From Planomonospora sp. ID82291 (lineage in GTDB: Bacteria; Actinomycetota; Actinomycetes; Streptosporangiales; Streptosporangiaceae): a stretch of DNA of 64,000 bases. The stretch lies in the NCBI RefSeq assembly GCF_015711645.1, contig NZ_JABTEX010000002.1:806001-870000 (forward strand), read 5' to 3'. The position numbers were made by a program, and so were the translations under genes. Of this stretch, positions 1-8,509 are shown one piece after another. The notes below the pieces were generated by a model, which searched no databases, had not been told where the DNA came from, and was given only the letters and a program-made list of their open reading frames with translations. Position 1 is the stretch's first letter; each line of letters opens with the position of its first letter.

Positions 1-2
1 AG

Positions 3-1196
3 CGGCCGGTCGAGGGCACGCTGCTGAGCGTGCTCGGCGCGGTGGCCGCCGCGGTGCGCGACCTGTCCGGCGACCTGGCCGCGGTGGCCGGCAGGGCCGC
101 GCAGGAGGCCCGCGCCGCGCTCCGGCGCACCCCGGAGCAACTGGAGGTGCTGGCCCGCAACGGCGTGGTGGACGCGGGCGCGGCGGGCCTGACGCTCATC
201 CTGGAGAGCCTCGCCGCGGTGGTGACCGGCTCCTACGCCGAGCGCCCCGACGTCCCCGCCCCGGTCCGCAGGGTCGTCCCGCAGCCCGAGGGGCACCCGG
301 GCTACGAGGTCATGTACCTGCTGGACGCCGGGGACGAGGCCGTGGAGACCCTGCGCGCGGAACTGGACGCCCTCGGCGACTCGCTGGTGGTCGTGGGCGG
401 GGACGGCCTGTGGAACGTGCACGTGCACGTGGACGACGCGGGCGCGGCGATCGAGGCGGCCCTGCGGGCGGGCGGGCGGCCGCACCGGATCAAGGTGACC
501 TATCTGACCCGATCCGGCCGGACGCGGCCGGCCGCGGGCGGGCGGGGCGTGGTGGCGGTGGCGGCGGGACCCGCCCTGGGCGAGGTGTTCGAGCGTTCCG
601 GGGCGGTCGTGGTCCGGCGCGAGCCGGGTGCCAGCCCGTCCCTGGCCGCGCTGCTGGCCGCGATCCGGGAGGCGGGCGCGGAGGTCGTGGTGCTGCCGAA
701 CGACAGCGGGACGCGCGAGGTCGCCGCGGCCGCCGCGGAGGTCGCCCGGGAGGAGGGGCTCGTGGTGAGCGTGCTGCCCACCCGGGCGTCGGTGCAGGGC
801 CTGGCGGCGCTGGCCGTGCACGACCCGCTGCGGCGCTTCGACGACGACGTGGTCGCGATGACCGAGGCGGCCGCGCACACCCGCCACGGGCACGTGTGGG
901 TGGCCGACCGGGAGGTCATGACGAGCGCGGGGCTGATCCGGCCCGGGACCGTGCTCGGCGTGATCGACGGGGACGCCGCCCTGGTCGGCGCGGACCTGGT
1001 GGAGACCGCGCTGCGGGTCGCCGGCCGCATGGTCTCCTCCAGCAGCGAGCTGGTCACCCTGCTGGAGGGCGCGGACGCGCCCGCCGGGCTGGCGCAGGCC
1101 GTACAGGACCATCTGGCCGCCACCAGGCCGGACATCGAGGTCGTCCGCTACGGGGCCGGGCAGGGCGGTTACCCGCTGCTCATCGGGGTCGAGTGA
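3..1196 (+). CDS. DAK2 domain protein, FakA/YloV-like (5' truncated by window)
   Basis: The frame is open to the left window edge and reads RPVEGTLLSVLGAV, the inner part of a DhaL (DAK2) domain, so the true start lies outside the window. The DhaL remnant (VLARNGVVDAGAAGL) is followed by the second half of the family, with GVVAVAAG, VVVLPND and LPTRASVQGLAAL. In the family the DhaL domain binds ATP and the C-terminal part docks a fatty-acid-binding DegV/FakB partner, so a fatty acid kinase-like role in the cytoplasm is the best guess; substrate in actinomycetes is not settled. The position just before recG is the classic yloV-recG order. The stop is TGA; recG begins 56 bp later. Confidence 0.85.
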   Translation, partial: RPVEGTLLSVLGAVAAAVRDLSGDLAAVAGRAAQEARAALRRTPEQLEVLARNGVVDAGAAGLTLILESLAAVVTGSYAERPDVPAPVRRVVPQPEGHPGYEVMYLLDAGDEAVETLRAELDALGDSLVVVGGDGLWNVHVHVDDAGAAIEAALRAGGRPHRIKVTYLTRSGRTRPAAGGRGVVAVAAGPALGEVFERSGAVVVRREPGASPSLAALLAAIREAGAEVVVLPNDSGTREVAAAAAEVAREEGLVVSVLPTRASVQGLAALAVHDPLRRFDDDVVAMTEAAAHTRHGHVWVADREVMTSAGLIRPGTVLGVIDGDAALVGADLVETALRVAGRMVSSSSELVTLLEGADAPAGLAQAVQDHLAATRPDIEVVRYGAGQGGYPLLIGVE

Positions 1197-1251
1197 GGCG
1201 GGACGGCGGATGCGGGTGAATTCTGTCGCCCGGAGGCGGTAGAAAGCTGGC

Positions 1252-3423
1252 GTGACGAGCTTCGACGAGCCGACGGGCAAGGTGCTGGACCCCCGCACGG
1301 CCAAGCTGCTGGAGAGCGTCCTGGACCTGCGGACCGTCGGCGACCTGCTCCGGCACTATCCGCGGCGCTACGCCCAGCGGGGCGAGCTGACCGACCTCGA
1401 CGACCTGCGGGTCGACGAGCACGTCACGGTGGTCGGCGAGGTCACCCGGGTGATGCGCAAGCCGATGCGCAACAAGGGCGGCACCTGGCTGGAGGTCGAG
1501 GTCGTCGACGGCCGTCGGAGCAAGATCTACCTGTCGTTCTTCGGCAAGGCCTCGCACATCGCCGAGACGCGGCTGCGTCCGGGCGCCCGGGGCATGTTCG
1601 CCGGGAAGGTCGGCGCGTTCGGCCAGGGCGAGCGGCGCAAGTGGCAGCTCTCCCACCCCGAGTTCGAGATGATCGACGAGACCGAGCGCGAGGCGGGGGA
1701 GTTCGCCGCGGCGCTGGTGCCGATCTACCCGGCGGGCCGGGACGTGACGCCCTGGGCGCTGCGGCGGGCCCTGGGCGTGGTCCTCGACACCATGGGCGCC
1801 CTGGAGGACCCCCTCCCGGCGGACCTGCGCGCCCGGCACGGGCTGCCCGGCCTGACCGAGGCGCTGCTGGCGATCCACCGGCCGCGCGACCACGCCGACG
1901 TGAGCCGGGCGCGCAAGCGGCTCAGGTTCGACGAGGCGTTCCTGCTCCAGGCCGTGCTGCTGCAGCGGAAGATGGCCGCCGCCGCCTGGTCGGCGACGCC
2001 CCGGCCGCGGCGCGGCGACGGGCTGCTGGCCGACTTCGACGGGCGGCTGCCGTTCCGGCTCACCGAGGGGCAGCGGAGCGTGGGCGAGGAGATCGCCGCC
2101 GACCTGGCCCTCGACCACCCGATGCACCGGCTGCTCCAGGGCGAGGTCGGCGCGGGCAAGACGGTGGTGGCGCTGCGGGCCATGCTGCAGGTGGTCGACG
2201 CCGGCGGCCAGGCGGTGCTGCTCGCCCCCACCGAGGTGCTCGCCCAGCAGCACCACCGGTCGATCACCGCCATGCTCGGCGACCTGGCCGCCGGCGGCAT
2301 GTTCGGCGGCACCGCGGTCGCCCTGCTGACCGGCTCGCTCGGCGCCGCGGCCCGCCGTACGGCGATGCTCGACGCCGCCTCCGGCGCGGCCGGGATCGTG
2401 GTCGGCACCCACGCCGTGCTCCAGGAGCGGGTCCAGTTCGCCGACCTGGGGCTCGTCGTGGTCGACGAGCAGCACCGCTTCGGCGTGGAGCAGCGCGACG
2501 CGCTGCGCGAGAAGGCGGGCGGCGGGCGCCCGCACGTGCTGGTCATGACCGCGACCCCGATCCCGCGCACGGTCGCGATGACCGTCTTCGGCGACCTGAC
2601 CGTCTCCACGCTCTCGCAGCTGCCCTCCGGCCGCGCCCCGATCACCACGCACGTGGTGCCCGTCGCCGAGAAACCGCACTTCCTGGACCGCGCGTGGGTC
2701 CGGGTGCGCGAGGAGATCGAGCTCGGCCGGCAGGCCTACGTCGTGTGCCCGCGCATCGGCGACCTGGAGGGCGACGAGGGCGACCTGGACAAGGCCGACG
2801 ACGAGCGGCGGCCGCCGCTGGCGGTGCTGGACGTGGCGGCGACGCTCGCCGACGGCCCGCTGAAGGGACTGCGCACCGCCGTGCTCCACGGCAAGCTGCC
2901 GCCGGAGGAGAAGGACGCCGTGATGCGGGCCTTCGCCCGCGGCGAGGTCGACGTCCTGGTGGCGACCACGGTGATCGAGGTCGGCGTGGACGTGCCGAAC
3001 TCGTCGGTCATGGTGATCATGGATGCCGACCGCTTCGGCGTCTCCCAGCTCCACCAGCTGCGCGGGCGCGTCGGGCGGGGCGGACTGCCGGGCCTGTGCC
3101 TGCTGGTGAGCGAGGCGCCGCAGGGCACCCCCGCGCGCGAGCGGCTCGACGCGGTCGCCTCGACCCTGGACGGCTTCGAGCTGTCCCGGGTGGACCTGGA
3201 GCAGCGCAGGGAGGGCGACGTGCTGGGCGTGGCCCAGTCGGGCCGCAGGTCGTCACTGAAGATGCTCCGGCTGCTCCGGGACGAGGACGTCATCCAGGCC
3301 GCCCGGGACGAGGCGGAGGCGATGCTGGCGGCCGATCCGGACCTGGCCGGGCATCCGGTCCTGCGGGCGGAGATCGACCGGCTGCTCGCCGACGAGCGGG
3401 CGGGGTACCTCGAGAAGGCGTGA
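1252..3423 (+). CDS. recG: ATP-dependent DNA helicase RecG
   Basis: A 723-residue monomeric superfamily 2 helicase that reverses stalled forks and branch-migrates Holliday junctions. An N-terminal wedge/OB domain (about residues 50-160) precedes two RecA-like motor domains. Visible motifs are Walker A GEVGAGKT near residue 299, the DEQHRFG box near 404, TATPIPRT in motif III, and the C-terminal LHQLRGRVGRG (motif VI) followed by the TRG region. The GTG start was chosen because homology begins right after it and the frame is closed by the preceding gene. The stop codon sits inside the first copy of a 31-bp tandem duplication. Length is normal for the family. Confidence 0.96.
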   Translation: MTSFDEPTGKVLDPRTAKLLESVLDLRTVGDLLRHYPRRYAQRGELTDLDDLRVDEHVTVVGEVTRVMRKPMRNKGGTWLEVEVVDGRRSKIYLSFFGKASHIAETRLRPGARGMFAGKVGAFGQGERRKWQLSHPEFEMIDETEREAGEFAAALVPIYPAGRDVTPWALRRALGVVLDTMGALEDPLPADLRARHGLPGLTEALLAIHRPRDHADVSRARKRLRFDEAFLLQAVLLQRKMAAAAWSATPRPRRGDGLLADFDGRLPFRLTEGQRSVGEEIAADLALDHPMHRLLQGEVGAGKTVVALRAMLQVVDAGGQAVLLAPTEVLAQQHHRSITAMLGDLAAGGMFGGTAVALLTGSLGAAARRTAMLDAASGAAGIVVGTHAVLQERVQFADLGLVVVDEQHRFGVEQRDALREKAGGGRPHVLVMTATPIPRTVAMTVFGDLTVSTLSQLPSGRAPITTHVVPVAEKPHFLDRAWVRVREEIELGRQAYVVCPRIGDLEGDEGDLDKADDERRPPLAVLDVAATLADGPLKGLRTAVLHGKLPPEEKDAVMRAFARGEVDVLVATTVIEVGVDVPNSSVMVIMDADRFGVSQLHQLRGRVGRGGLPGLCLLVSEAPQGTPARERLDAVASTLDGFELSRVDLEQRREGDVLGVAQSGRRSSLKMLRLLRDEDVIQAARDEAEAMLAADPDLAGHPVLRAEIDRLLADERAGYLEKA

Positions 3424-3475
3424 CGGGCGGGTGCCCGGGGCAGGGAAGGCGCGAGGGGCGGGTGCCCGGCGCAGG
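3414..3475 (+). repeat. 31-bp tandem duplication across the recG stop codon
   Basis: Two abutting 31-bp copies (3414-3444 and 3445-3475) agree at 28 of 31 positions. Copy 1 holds the recG TGA at 3421-3423; in copy 2 the same position reads CGA. See the finding on stop-codon-associated duplications. Confidence 0.9.
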
Positions 3476-3878
3476 GGCCGCAGGGGCGCCGGTTTCGTGG
3501 GGGTGGCCGCGGAACGCCCGGTCCCGGGAGGGCGATCACCGGCGGGAAGGTCCGCGCACCGGCGCGCGCCCGGTCGCCGCACCGGACCGAACGCCCAGTT
3601 GCGGGGACGGCCTCCCCCCGAATGCCGTCCCCGCCTGGGCCCATCTCTCGGGTCAGGTGCCGAGAGTACCGGCGTGCGGAAGGGCTCACGATCACGCCGG
3701 CCGGCCTTCTCCTGGGTCACTCGAAGGCCGCAGGACTCATCATGCAGGGCGGGGGGACCCGAGGGAACGACCCTTGCGCTTTCGTCGCCGCCCCTTGCCC
3801 ACTCTTGACCGAGATCGACGACCTCGACCCGTCTGACCTGCGGTTATTCATTCGGCTGCGACACGGGACAATGGACGG
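3476..3878. other. Non-coding stretch between recG and rsmD
   Basis: About 400 bp without a convincing gene. An open frame from 3622 ends in a 4-base GTGA overlap with rsmD, but its third-position composition is mixed and nothing in it resembles a known protein. The last 100 bp are less GC-rich (ttattcattcgg near 3843, gacaat near 3864) and probably hold the rsmD promoter, but no clean -35/-10 pair could be assigned. Confidence 0.5.
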
Positions 3879-4448
3879 GTGAGTCGAGTCATCGCGGGTG
3901 TCGCAGGGGGAAGAAGGCTGGCCGTGCCGCCGGGGAACCGGACCCGGCCGACGAGCGACCGGGCCAGGGAGGGGATCTTCTCCACGGTGGGCTCGCTGCT
4001 CGGGCCGCTGGACGGGGTCCGGGTGCTGGACCTGTACGCCGGGTCCGGCGCGATCGGGCTGGAGGCGCTGTCGCGCGGGGCGGCCCGCGCGCTGCTGGTG
4101 GAGTCCGACGCCAGGGCGGTCAGGACGATCAGGGAGAACATCGCCTCCCTCGGGCTGCCGGGCGCCGAGCTCGCCGCCGACCGGGTGGAGCGGGTGCTCG
4201 CCCGGGGCGCCGCCGAGCCGTACGACCTCGTCTTCGCCGACCCGCCCTACGCGGTGACGGCCGAGGAGGTCGACGCGGTGCTGGAGCGGCTGCGCGACGG
4301 CGGATGGCTCGCTGCGGACGCGCTGGTCGCGGTGGAACGGGAGAGCCGGGGGAAGGACCTGGTCTGGCCGGCCGGATACGAAGAGGAGAGGGTCCGTCGT
4401 TACGGCGAAGCGTCCGTTTGGTACGGTCGCGCCGCCGGGAATCCGTAA
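3879..4448 (+). CDS. rsmD: 16S rRNA (guanine(966)-N(2))-methyltransferase RsmD
   Basis: A 189-residue SAM-dependent enzyme that methylates G966 of 16S rRNA during 30S assembly. It begins SRVIAGVAGGRRLAVPPG, typical of the family, so the GTG at 3879 is a sound start. The SAM-binding motif DLYAGSGAIGLEALSRGA is near residue 50 and the catalytic DPPY near residue 120. The TAA stop is 14 bp before the TTG start of coaD, so the two are probably cotranscribed, as in many bacteria. Confidence 0.95.
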   Translation: MSRVIAGVAGGRRLAVPPGNRTRPTSDRAREGIFSTVGSLLGPLDGVRVLDLYAGSGAIGLEALSRGAARALLVESDARAVRTIRENIASLGLPGAELAADRVERVLARGAAEPYDLVFADPPYAVTAEEVDAVLERLRDGGWLAADALVAVERESRGKDLVWPAGYEEERVRRYGEASVWYGRAAGNP

Positions 4449-4462
4449 ACCTGGGGGTCGCC

Positions 4463-4939
4463 TTGCGTCGCGTCGTCTGTCCGGGGTCCTTCGACCCCGT
4501 CACCAACGGTCATCTGGACATCATCGGCCGGGCCTCCCGGCAGTACGACGAGGTCGTCGTCGCGGTCCTGATCAACATCGAGAAGAAGAGCCTGTTCACG
4601 GTCGAGGAGCGCATCCAGATGCTGCAGACCGTGACGAAGGAGTACGGCAACGTGCGCGTGGACAAGTTCCACGGCCTGCTGGTGGACTACTGCAGGCAGC
4701 AGGAGATCCCCGCGATCGTCAAGGGCCTGCGCGCGGTCAGCGACTTCGACTACGAGCTCCAGATGGCCCAGCTGAACTACCGGATGTCCGGGGTCGAGAC
4801 GCTGTTCATGGCGACCGGTCCCGAGGTGTCGTTCCTGTCGTCCAGCCGGATCAAGGAGATCGTCCGGTACGGCGGGAGCGTGGCCGGGCTGGTCCCCGAC
4901 CTCGTCCAGGACCTCCTGGTCGAGCGGCTCAGGGGCTGA
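4463..4939 (+). CDS. coaD: Phosphopantetheine adenylyltransferase
   Basis: The 158-residue product makes dephospho-CoA from 4'-phosphopantetheine and ATP, the penultimate step of CoA synthesis. Visible are GSFDPVTNGHLDII with the T/HxGH nucleotidyltransferase motif, KGLRAVSDFDYE, and the C-terminal FLSSSRIKEI that closes over ATP. The frame is open well upstream, but homology starts at LRRVVCPGSFDP, so the TTG at 4463 is the likely start, preceded by a G-run (4453-4457) as ribosome site. It follows rsmD by 14 bp. Confidence 0.95.
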   Translation: MRRVVCPGSFDPVTNGHLDIIGRASRQYDEVVVAVLINIEKKSLFTVEERIQMLQTVTKEYGNVRVDKFHGLLVDYCRQQEIPAIVKGLRAVSDFDYELQMAQLNYRMSGVETLFMATGPEVSFLSSSRIKEIVRYGGSVAGLVPDLVQDLLVERLRG

Positions 4940-4960
4940 CGGGGTCCGGGCGGCCCGCCG

Positions 4961-4998
4961 GCGCTCCGGTGCGCGGCGGGCGCTCCGGTGTGCGGCGG
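4961..4998 (+). repeat. 19-bp tandem duplication just after coaD
   Basis: Two abutting 19-bp copies (4961-4979, 4980-4998), 18 of 19 identical, start 21 bp after the coaD stop. Confidence 0.85.
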
Positions 4999-5072
4999 GC
5001 GAGGGCTCGCGAAGCAGGTCCGGACCCCTGGTATTCTCTTATTTCGGCCTTGCACGACGGCGGTGATTCGCC

Positions 5073-5642
5073 ATGCCTGATGAGAGCGGAATGACTCTGC
5101 ACCTTGACCCTCGCGCCCCCTGGGTGGTCTCCACCCACGAACTGGGGCGGCGTCCGGGGGCCATGAAGCAGCTGCGCCTGACTCTTCCGGCACCGGCGGA
5201 GACCGGCGTCGACATGATCGGCGTCCCCAGGGACGCCGATGTCGAGCTGGACATCCGGCTTGAGTCGGTCATGGAAGGCGTGCTCGTCACGGGCACGGCG
5301 CGGTCCCCGCTGCGGGGGGAGTGCGCACGGTGCCTGGAGCCGGTCACCTCGGAGAACGAGGTGTCGTTCCAGGAGCTGTACTTCTACTCGGCTGAGGATG
5401 CAGCCGAGGACGACCTCCTCCTCGACGGTGACCTGCTCGACCTCGAACCGGTGTTCCGCGACGCGGTGGTGCTCACACTGCCGCTGAGCCCGCTGTGCAG
5501 TGAGGACTGCGCCGGGCTCTGCGCGGAGTGCGGGGTCAGGCTGGCTGACGCCGGGCCTGGCCACGGGCACGAGGTGATCGACGCCCGCTGGGCGAAGTTG
5601 CAAGGTCTGGTTCCGGAACATAACAACGATCAGGAGAGCTGA
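5073..5642 (+). CDS. DUF177 (YceD) family protein, ribosome biogenesis
   Basis: A 189-residue protein of the YceD/DUF177 family, which is almost always next to rpmF and has been tied to 23S rRNA accumulation and L32 incorporation. It has the family's central cysteine motif CARCLEPV and the C-terminal [15 protein letters not shown], four cysteines that could bind zinc, followed by an acidic stretch ([11 protein letters not shown]). Start choice is uncertain: ATG 5073 has a weak upstream site, whereas ATG 5091 follows gagagcgga. The stop is one base before the rpmF GTG, indicating translational coupling. Confidence 0.9.
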   Translation: MPDESGMTLHLDPRAPWVVSTHELGRRPGAMKQLRLTLPAPAETGVDMIGVPRDADVELDIRLESVMEGVLVTGTARSPLRGECARCLEPVTSENEVSFQELYFYSAEDAAEDDLLLDGDLLDLEPVFRDAVVLTLPLSPLCSEDCAGLCAECGVRLADAGPGHGHEVIDARWAKLQGLVPEHNNDQES

Positions 5643-5643
5643 C

Positions 5644-5823
5644 GTGGCTGTCCCCAAGCGCAAAATGTCGCGGAGCAACACTCGCTCCCGCCGGTCGCAG
5701 TGGAAGGCCGCCGCGGTTTCGCTCGTGAGCTGCCCCCAGTGCCGCTCGCCGAAGCGCCCGCACATGGCGTGCCCGACCTGCGGCACCTACAACCGCCGTC
5801 AGGTGATCGAGCCCTCCGCCTGA
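5644..5823 (+). CDS. rpmF: 50S ribosomal protein L32
   Basis: A 59-residue protein starting [20 protein letters not shown] after initiation at GTG, typical of L32. The two CxxC pairs (CPQC and CPTC) mark the zinc-ribbon form rather than the zinc-free paralogue found in zinc-starved cells. It starts one base after the DUF177 stop; caggagag at 5631-5638, inside the end of that gene, is the ribosome site. A hairpin terminator follows. Confidence 0.97.
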   Translation: MAVPKRKMSRSNTRSRRSQWKAAAVSLVSCPQCRSPKRPHMACPTCGTYNRRQVIEPSA

Positions 5824-5840
5824 TCGCATTCTGACCGACG

Positions 5841-5877
5841 GACGCCGGCCGGGCGCGTTTCGCCCCCGGTCGGCGTC
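5841..5877 (+). terminator. Hairpin after rpmF
   Basis: GACGCCGGCCGGG pairs with CCCGGTCGGCGTC across a short loop with one G-U pair, 17 bp after the rpmF stop. There is no U-tract, as is common in actinomycetes. Confidence 0.65.
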
Positions 5878-5968
5878 ACCGTTCGCCCGCCAGTGCGATG
5901 GCGGTCCGCCCGCGGCCGTGGTGGACGCCGGGGTCCGCGACCACGCGTACCCTCCCGGCGCCCACCAC

Positions 5969-5995
5969 GTCTTCGGAGTCTTCGGAGTCTCCGGA
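5969..5995 (+). repeat. Triple 9-bp tandem repeat upstream of rnc
   Basis: Three abutting copies of gtcttcgga (the third is gtctccgga) lie in the 237-bp gap between rpmF and rnc. The gap otherwise holds only the rpmF terminator and the rnc ribosome site. Confidence 0.8.
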
Positions 5996-6060
5996 CGATC
6001 CCTCGTCTCGCCTCTTCGCCATCGCGCATTCGATCGACCGTCGTGCGAGGAGAAGCAGAC

Positions 6061-6792
6061 GTGGCACCAAGCGTGAAGCCCGTGGCCGTGGAGGCCGTCC
6101 GGGACGAGCTGGAAGAGGTCCTGGCCGTGCGGCTGGACGCGGCGATCCTGGAGCGGGCGCTGACCCACCGCTCCTACGCCTACGAGAACGGCGGCCTGCC
6201 CACCAACGAGCGCCTGGAGTTCCTCGGCGACTCGGTGCTGGGGCTCGTCGTCACCGACACCCTCTACCGCAACCACCCCGACCTGCCCGAGGGCCAGCTG
6301 GCCAAGCTGCGGGCCGCGGTGGTCAACATGCGCGCGCTCGCCGAGGTGGCGCGCGGGCTGGGACTGGGCAGGTTCCTGCGGCTCGGCCGGGGCGAGGAGG
6401 GCACCGGAGGGCGCGACAAGTCCTCGATCCTCGCCGACACCCTTGAGGCGCTGATCGGCTCGGTCTACGTGGACAAGGGCCTGGACGAGTCGTTCCGCGT
6501 CGTCCACCTGCTCTTCGATCCCCTCATCGCGCACTCGGCCTCGCTGGGCGCGGGACTCGACTGGAAGACCTCCCTGCAGGAGCTGACGGCCTCGGAGTCG
6601 CTCGGCGTGCCCGAGTACCACGTCGCCGAGAGCGGCCCCGACCACGCCAAGTCCTTCACCGCGGTCGTCCGCCTGGGCGGCGAGGAGTACGGCGCGGGCT
6701 CCGGCCGGTCGAAGAAGGAGGCCGAGCAGCAGGCCGCCGAGGCCGCCTGGAACCGCATCAGAGCCGACCGGGACGCGCGCGAGGCGAGCTGA
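6061..6792 (+). CDS. rnc: Ribonuclease III
   Basis: A 243-residue double-strand-specific endoribonuclease that processes rRNA precursors and structured mRNAs. The catalytic signature ERLEFLGDS is near residue 50, the second acidic cluster [15 protein letters not shown] near 127, and a C-terminal dsRBD (about 165-238) contains the basic [17 protein letters not shown] helix. The frame is open further upstream, but GTG 6061 follows gcgaggag at a good distance and sits where homology starts. It is followed by mutM after 24 bp, a widespread actinobacterial order. Confidence 0.95.
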   Translation: MAPSVKPVAVEAVRDELEEVLAVRLDAAILERALTHRSYAYENGGLPTNERLEFLGDSVLGLVVTDTLYRNHPDLPEGQLAKLRAAVVNMRALAEVARGLGLGRFLRLGRGEEGTGGRDKSSILADTLEALIGSVYVDKGLDESFRVVHLLFDPLIAHSASLGAGLDWKTSLQELTASESLGVPEYHVAESGPDHAKSFTAVVRLGGEEYGAGSGRSKKEAEQQAAEAAWNRIRADRDAREAS

Positions 6793-6816
6793 GACGGCCG
6801 GCCGGAAGGGACGCGC

Positions 6817-7692
6817 ATGCCCGAGTTGCCCGAGGTCGAGGTCGTCCGGCGGGGTCTGGAGCGCTGGATCGCCGGGCGGACCGTCGTCCGGGCCGAGGTG
6901 CTCCACCCGCGGGCGGTCCGGCGCCACGTTCCGGGGGCGGAGGAGTTCGCCGCCCGGCTGGCGGGCCGGACGATCGGCTCGGCCGAGCGCCGGGGGAAGT
7001 ACCTCTGGCTCCCGCTGGACGGGTCCGACGCGATCCTGGCGCACCTCGGGATGAGCGGCCAGCTGCTGGTGGTCGAGCCGGACGCGGCCCCCGAGCGGCA
7101 CCTGCGGATCCGGCTGGGCTTCGCCGACGGCGGCCCCGAACTCCGCTTCGTCGACCAGCGCACCTTCGGGCACGTGCTGGTCGCCCCGATGACCCTCCGG
7201 CCGTCGCGGTGGGTGCCGGAGCCCATCGCGCACATCGCGGCGGACCCCTTCGAGGACGCGTTCGACGACGAGCGCTTCGCCGTCGACCTGCGGCGCAGGC
7301 GGACCGAGGTCAAGCGGGCGCTGCTGGACCAGTCGCTGATCAGCGGGGTCGGCAACATCTACGCCGACGAGGCGCTCTGGCGGGCCCGGCTGCACGGCAC
7401 GCGGCCCACGGACACGCTGACCCGGCCGAAGATCGCGGAGCTCCTGGCGGCCGCCCGCGCGGTGATGAGCGAGGCCCTGGCCGAGGGCGGCACATCTTTC
7501 GACAGTCTCTACGTGAATGTCAATGGCGAGAGCGGCTACTTCGAGCGGTCACTCGCCGTGTACGGCAGGCGCGACGGGCCGTGCCGGAGGTGCGGCACCC
7601 CGATCGTCCGGGAGGCGTTCATGAACCGCTCCTCCTACAGCTGCCCCCGCTGTCAGCCCGCCCCCCGGCGGTCCCGGAGGATGGGGTCATGA
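6817..7692 (+). CDS. mutM: Formamidopyrimidine-DNA glycosylase
   Basis: A 291-residue bifunctional glycosylase/AP lyase removing 8-oxoguanine and FaPy lesions. The N-terminus is [14 protein letters not shown], giving the catalytic Pro2 and Glu3 after Met removal. [10 protein letters not shown] carries the conserved lysine, and [15 protein letters not shown] is the H2TH region. The C-terminal zinc finger has CRRC and CPRC pairs. The start has gaaggga upstream. Its stop overlaps the acylphosphatase start by 4 bases (ATGA), so the two are coupled. Confidence 0.96.
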   Translation: MPELPEVEVVRRGLERWIAGRTVVRAEVLHPRAVRRHVPGAEEFAARLAGRTIGSAERRGKYLWLPLDGSDAILAHLGMSGQLLVVEPDAAPERHLRIRLGFADGGPELRFVDQRTFGHVLVAPMTLRPSRWVPEPIAHIAADPFEDAFDDERFAVDLRRRRTEVKRALLDQSLISGVGNIYADEALWRARLHGTRPTDTLTRPKIAELLAAARAVMSEALAEGGTSFDSLYVNVNGESGYFERSLAVYGRRDGPCRRCGTPIVREAFMNRSSYSCPRCQPAPRRSRRMGS

Positions 7693-7964
7693 CGGCGGTA
7701 CGGCTGACCGCATGGGTCAGGGGCAGGGTGCAGGGCGTGGGTTTCCGCTGGTGGACACGGGCGCGGGCGCTGGAGCTCGGCCTGGTCGGCTGGGCGAGGA
7801 ACACCGACGACGGCCGGGTGGAGGTCGTGGCGGAAGGGCCGGAGAAGGCGGCCGGCGAGTTGCTGGAGCTGCTCCGGGGCGGCGGCACTCCCGGCCGGGT
7901 GGACACGGTCGTGGAACGCTGGGGTGAGGCCAGAGGAAACCTATCCGGTTTCGTGGAGCGCTGA
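7689..7964 (+). CDS. acyP: Acylphosphatase
   Basis: A 91-residue small hydrolase of acyl phosphates. The catalytic arginine is in [13 protein letters not shown], with the catalytic asparagine in [16 protein letters not shown] 7689 overlaps the mutM stop by 4 bases; a longer upstream frame is only mutM read in another register. Acylphosphatase at the mutM/smc locus is common in actinobacteria. Confidence 0.94.
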   Translation: MTAVRLTAWVRGRVQGVGFRWWTRARALELGLVGWARNTDDGRVEVVAEGPEKAAGELLELLRGGGTPGRVDTVVERWGEARGNLSGFVER

Positions 7965-8152
7965 CGCTTCCCTTGAAACGCCTTAATGGGGTACATTTAG
8001 CTGTCGAGAGTGCCCACAGGTGCATCCATGCGGAGTGTTCAACTTGACCGTCTCCCTCACCGGTGCGACTCTTGATAGGAACCACGCGCACCCCTCCCGC
8101 GGCAAGAAGTGCGCGAACCAGTCTGGTCACTCAGCGTGGAGGACCCTTAACC

Positions 8153-8347
8153 ATGGCGAAGGCTCTACTCGGCCACGTCGGCGGTCCTGACCCTCGGATG
8201 GTCTCGGAGATGCGCCGCCTTCAGCAGCGCATCCGCGACCTCGAGGCAGAGCTCACCCGGCTCCAGGCCCAGAACGACGAACTCGCGGCAGGCAACCGCG
8301 AAGAGGCGTTCCCCCGCCTGCAGGATCGCGAGCCGGCTCTCACCTAG
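8153..8347 (+). CDS. Small conserved coiled-coil protein of unknown function
   Basis: A 64-residue protein starting MAKALLGHVGGPDPRM, with a strong ribosome site (tggagga 8138-8144) before ATG 8153. Residues about 17-47 form a heptad-like leucine helix (MRRLQQRIRDLEAELTRLQA), so it probably dimerises. The N-terminal GGPDPRMVSEMRRLQ resembles a small protein I recall as widespread in actinomycetes, but I know no function. It has its own intergenic promoter space (7965-8152) and lies between acyP and the smc region. Confidence 0.8.
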   Translation: MAKALLGHVGGPDPRMVSEMRRLQQRIRDLEAELTRLQAQNDELAAGNREEAFPRLQDREPALT

Positions 8348-8462
8348 GGGCCTTTTCCTGAACCTTCGCCCATCGGGGGCGGCGGATCCGAGTCGGATCC
8401 GGCGTGGATGCGCGGGGGTCAGGAACGGGTTCCCGAGGCCGGCGCGGAGCACCATCTGTCCA

Positions 8463-8485
8463 GGGACGCCTCACCGGGGCGTCCC
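8463..8485. terminator. Hairpin between convergent genes
   Basis: GGGACGCC and GGCGTCCC pair across a 7-base loop between the ends of the small coiled-coil gene and the esterase gene; it could stop transcription from either side. Confidence 0.65.
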
Positions 8486-8509
8486 TCGTCATTTCCCTCT
8501 CCCGCGTCC

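Noticed and set aside
3622-3882. 86-codon frame ending in a GTGA overlap with rsmD
   Set aside because: The overlap looks like coupling, but third positions are mixed, there is no ribosome site and no recognisable motif.
7965-8152. RNA gene or riboswitch between acyP and the small coiled-coil gene
   Set aside because: The region is less GC-rich but shows no extended stem or known riboswitch core; it is more simply a promoter region.
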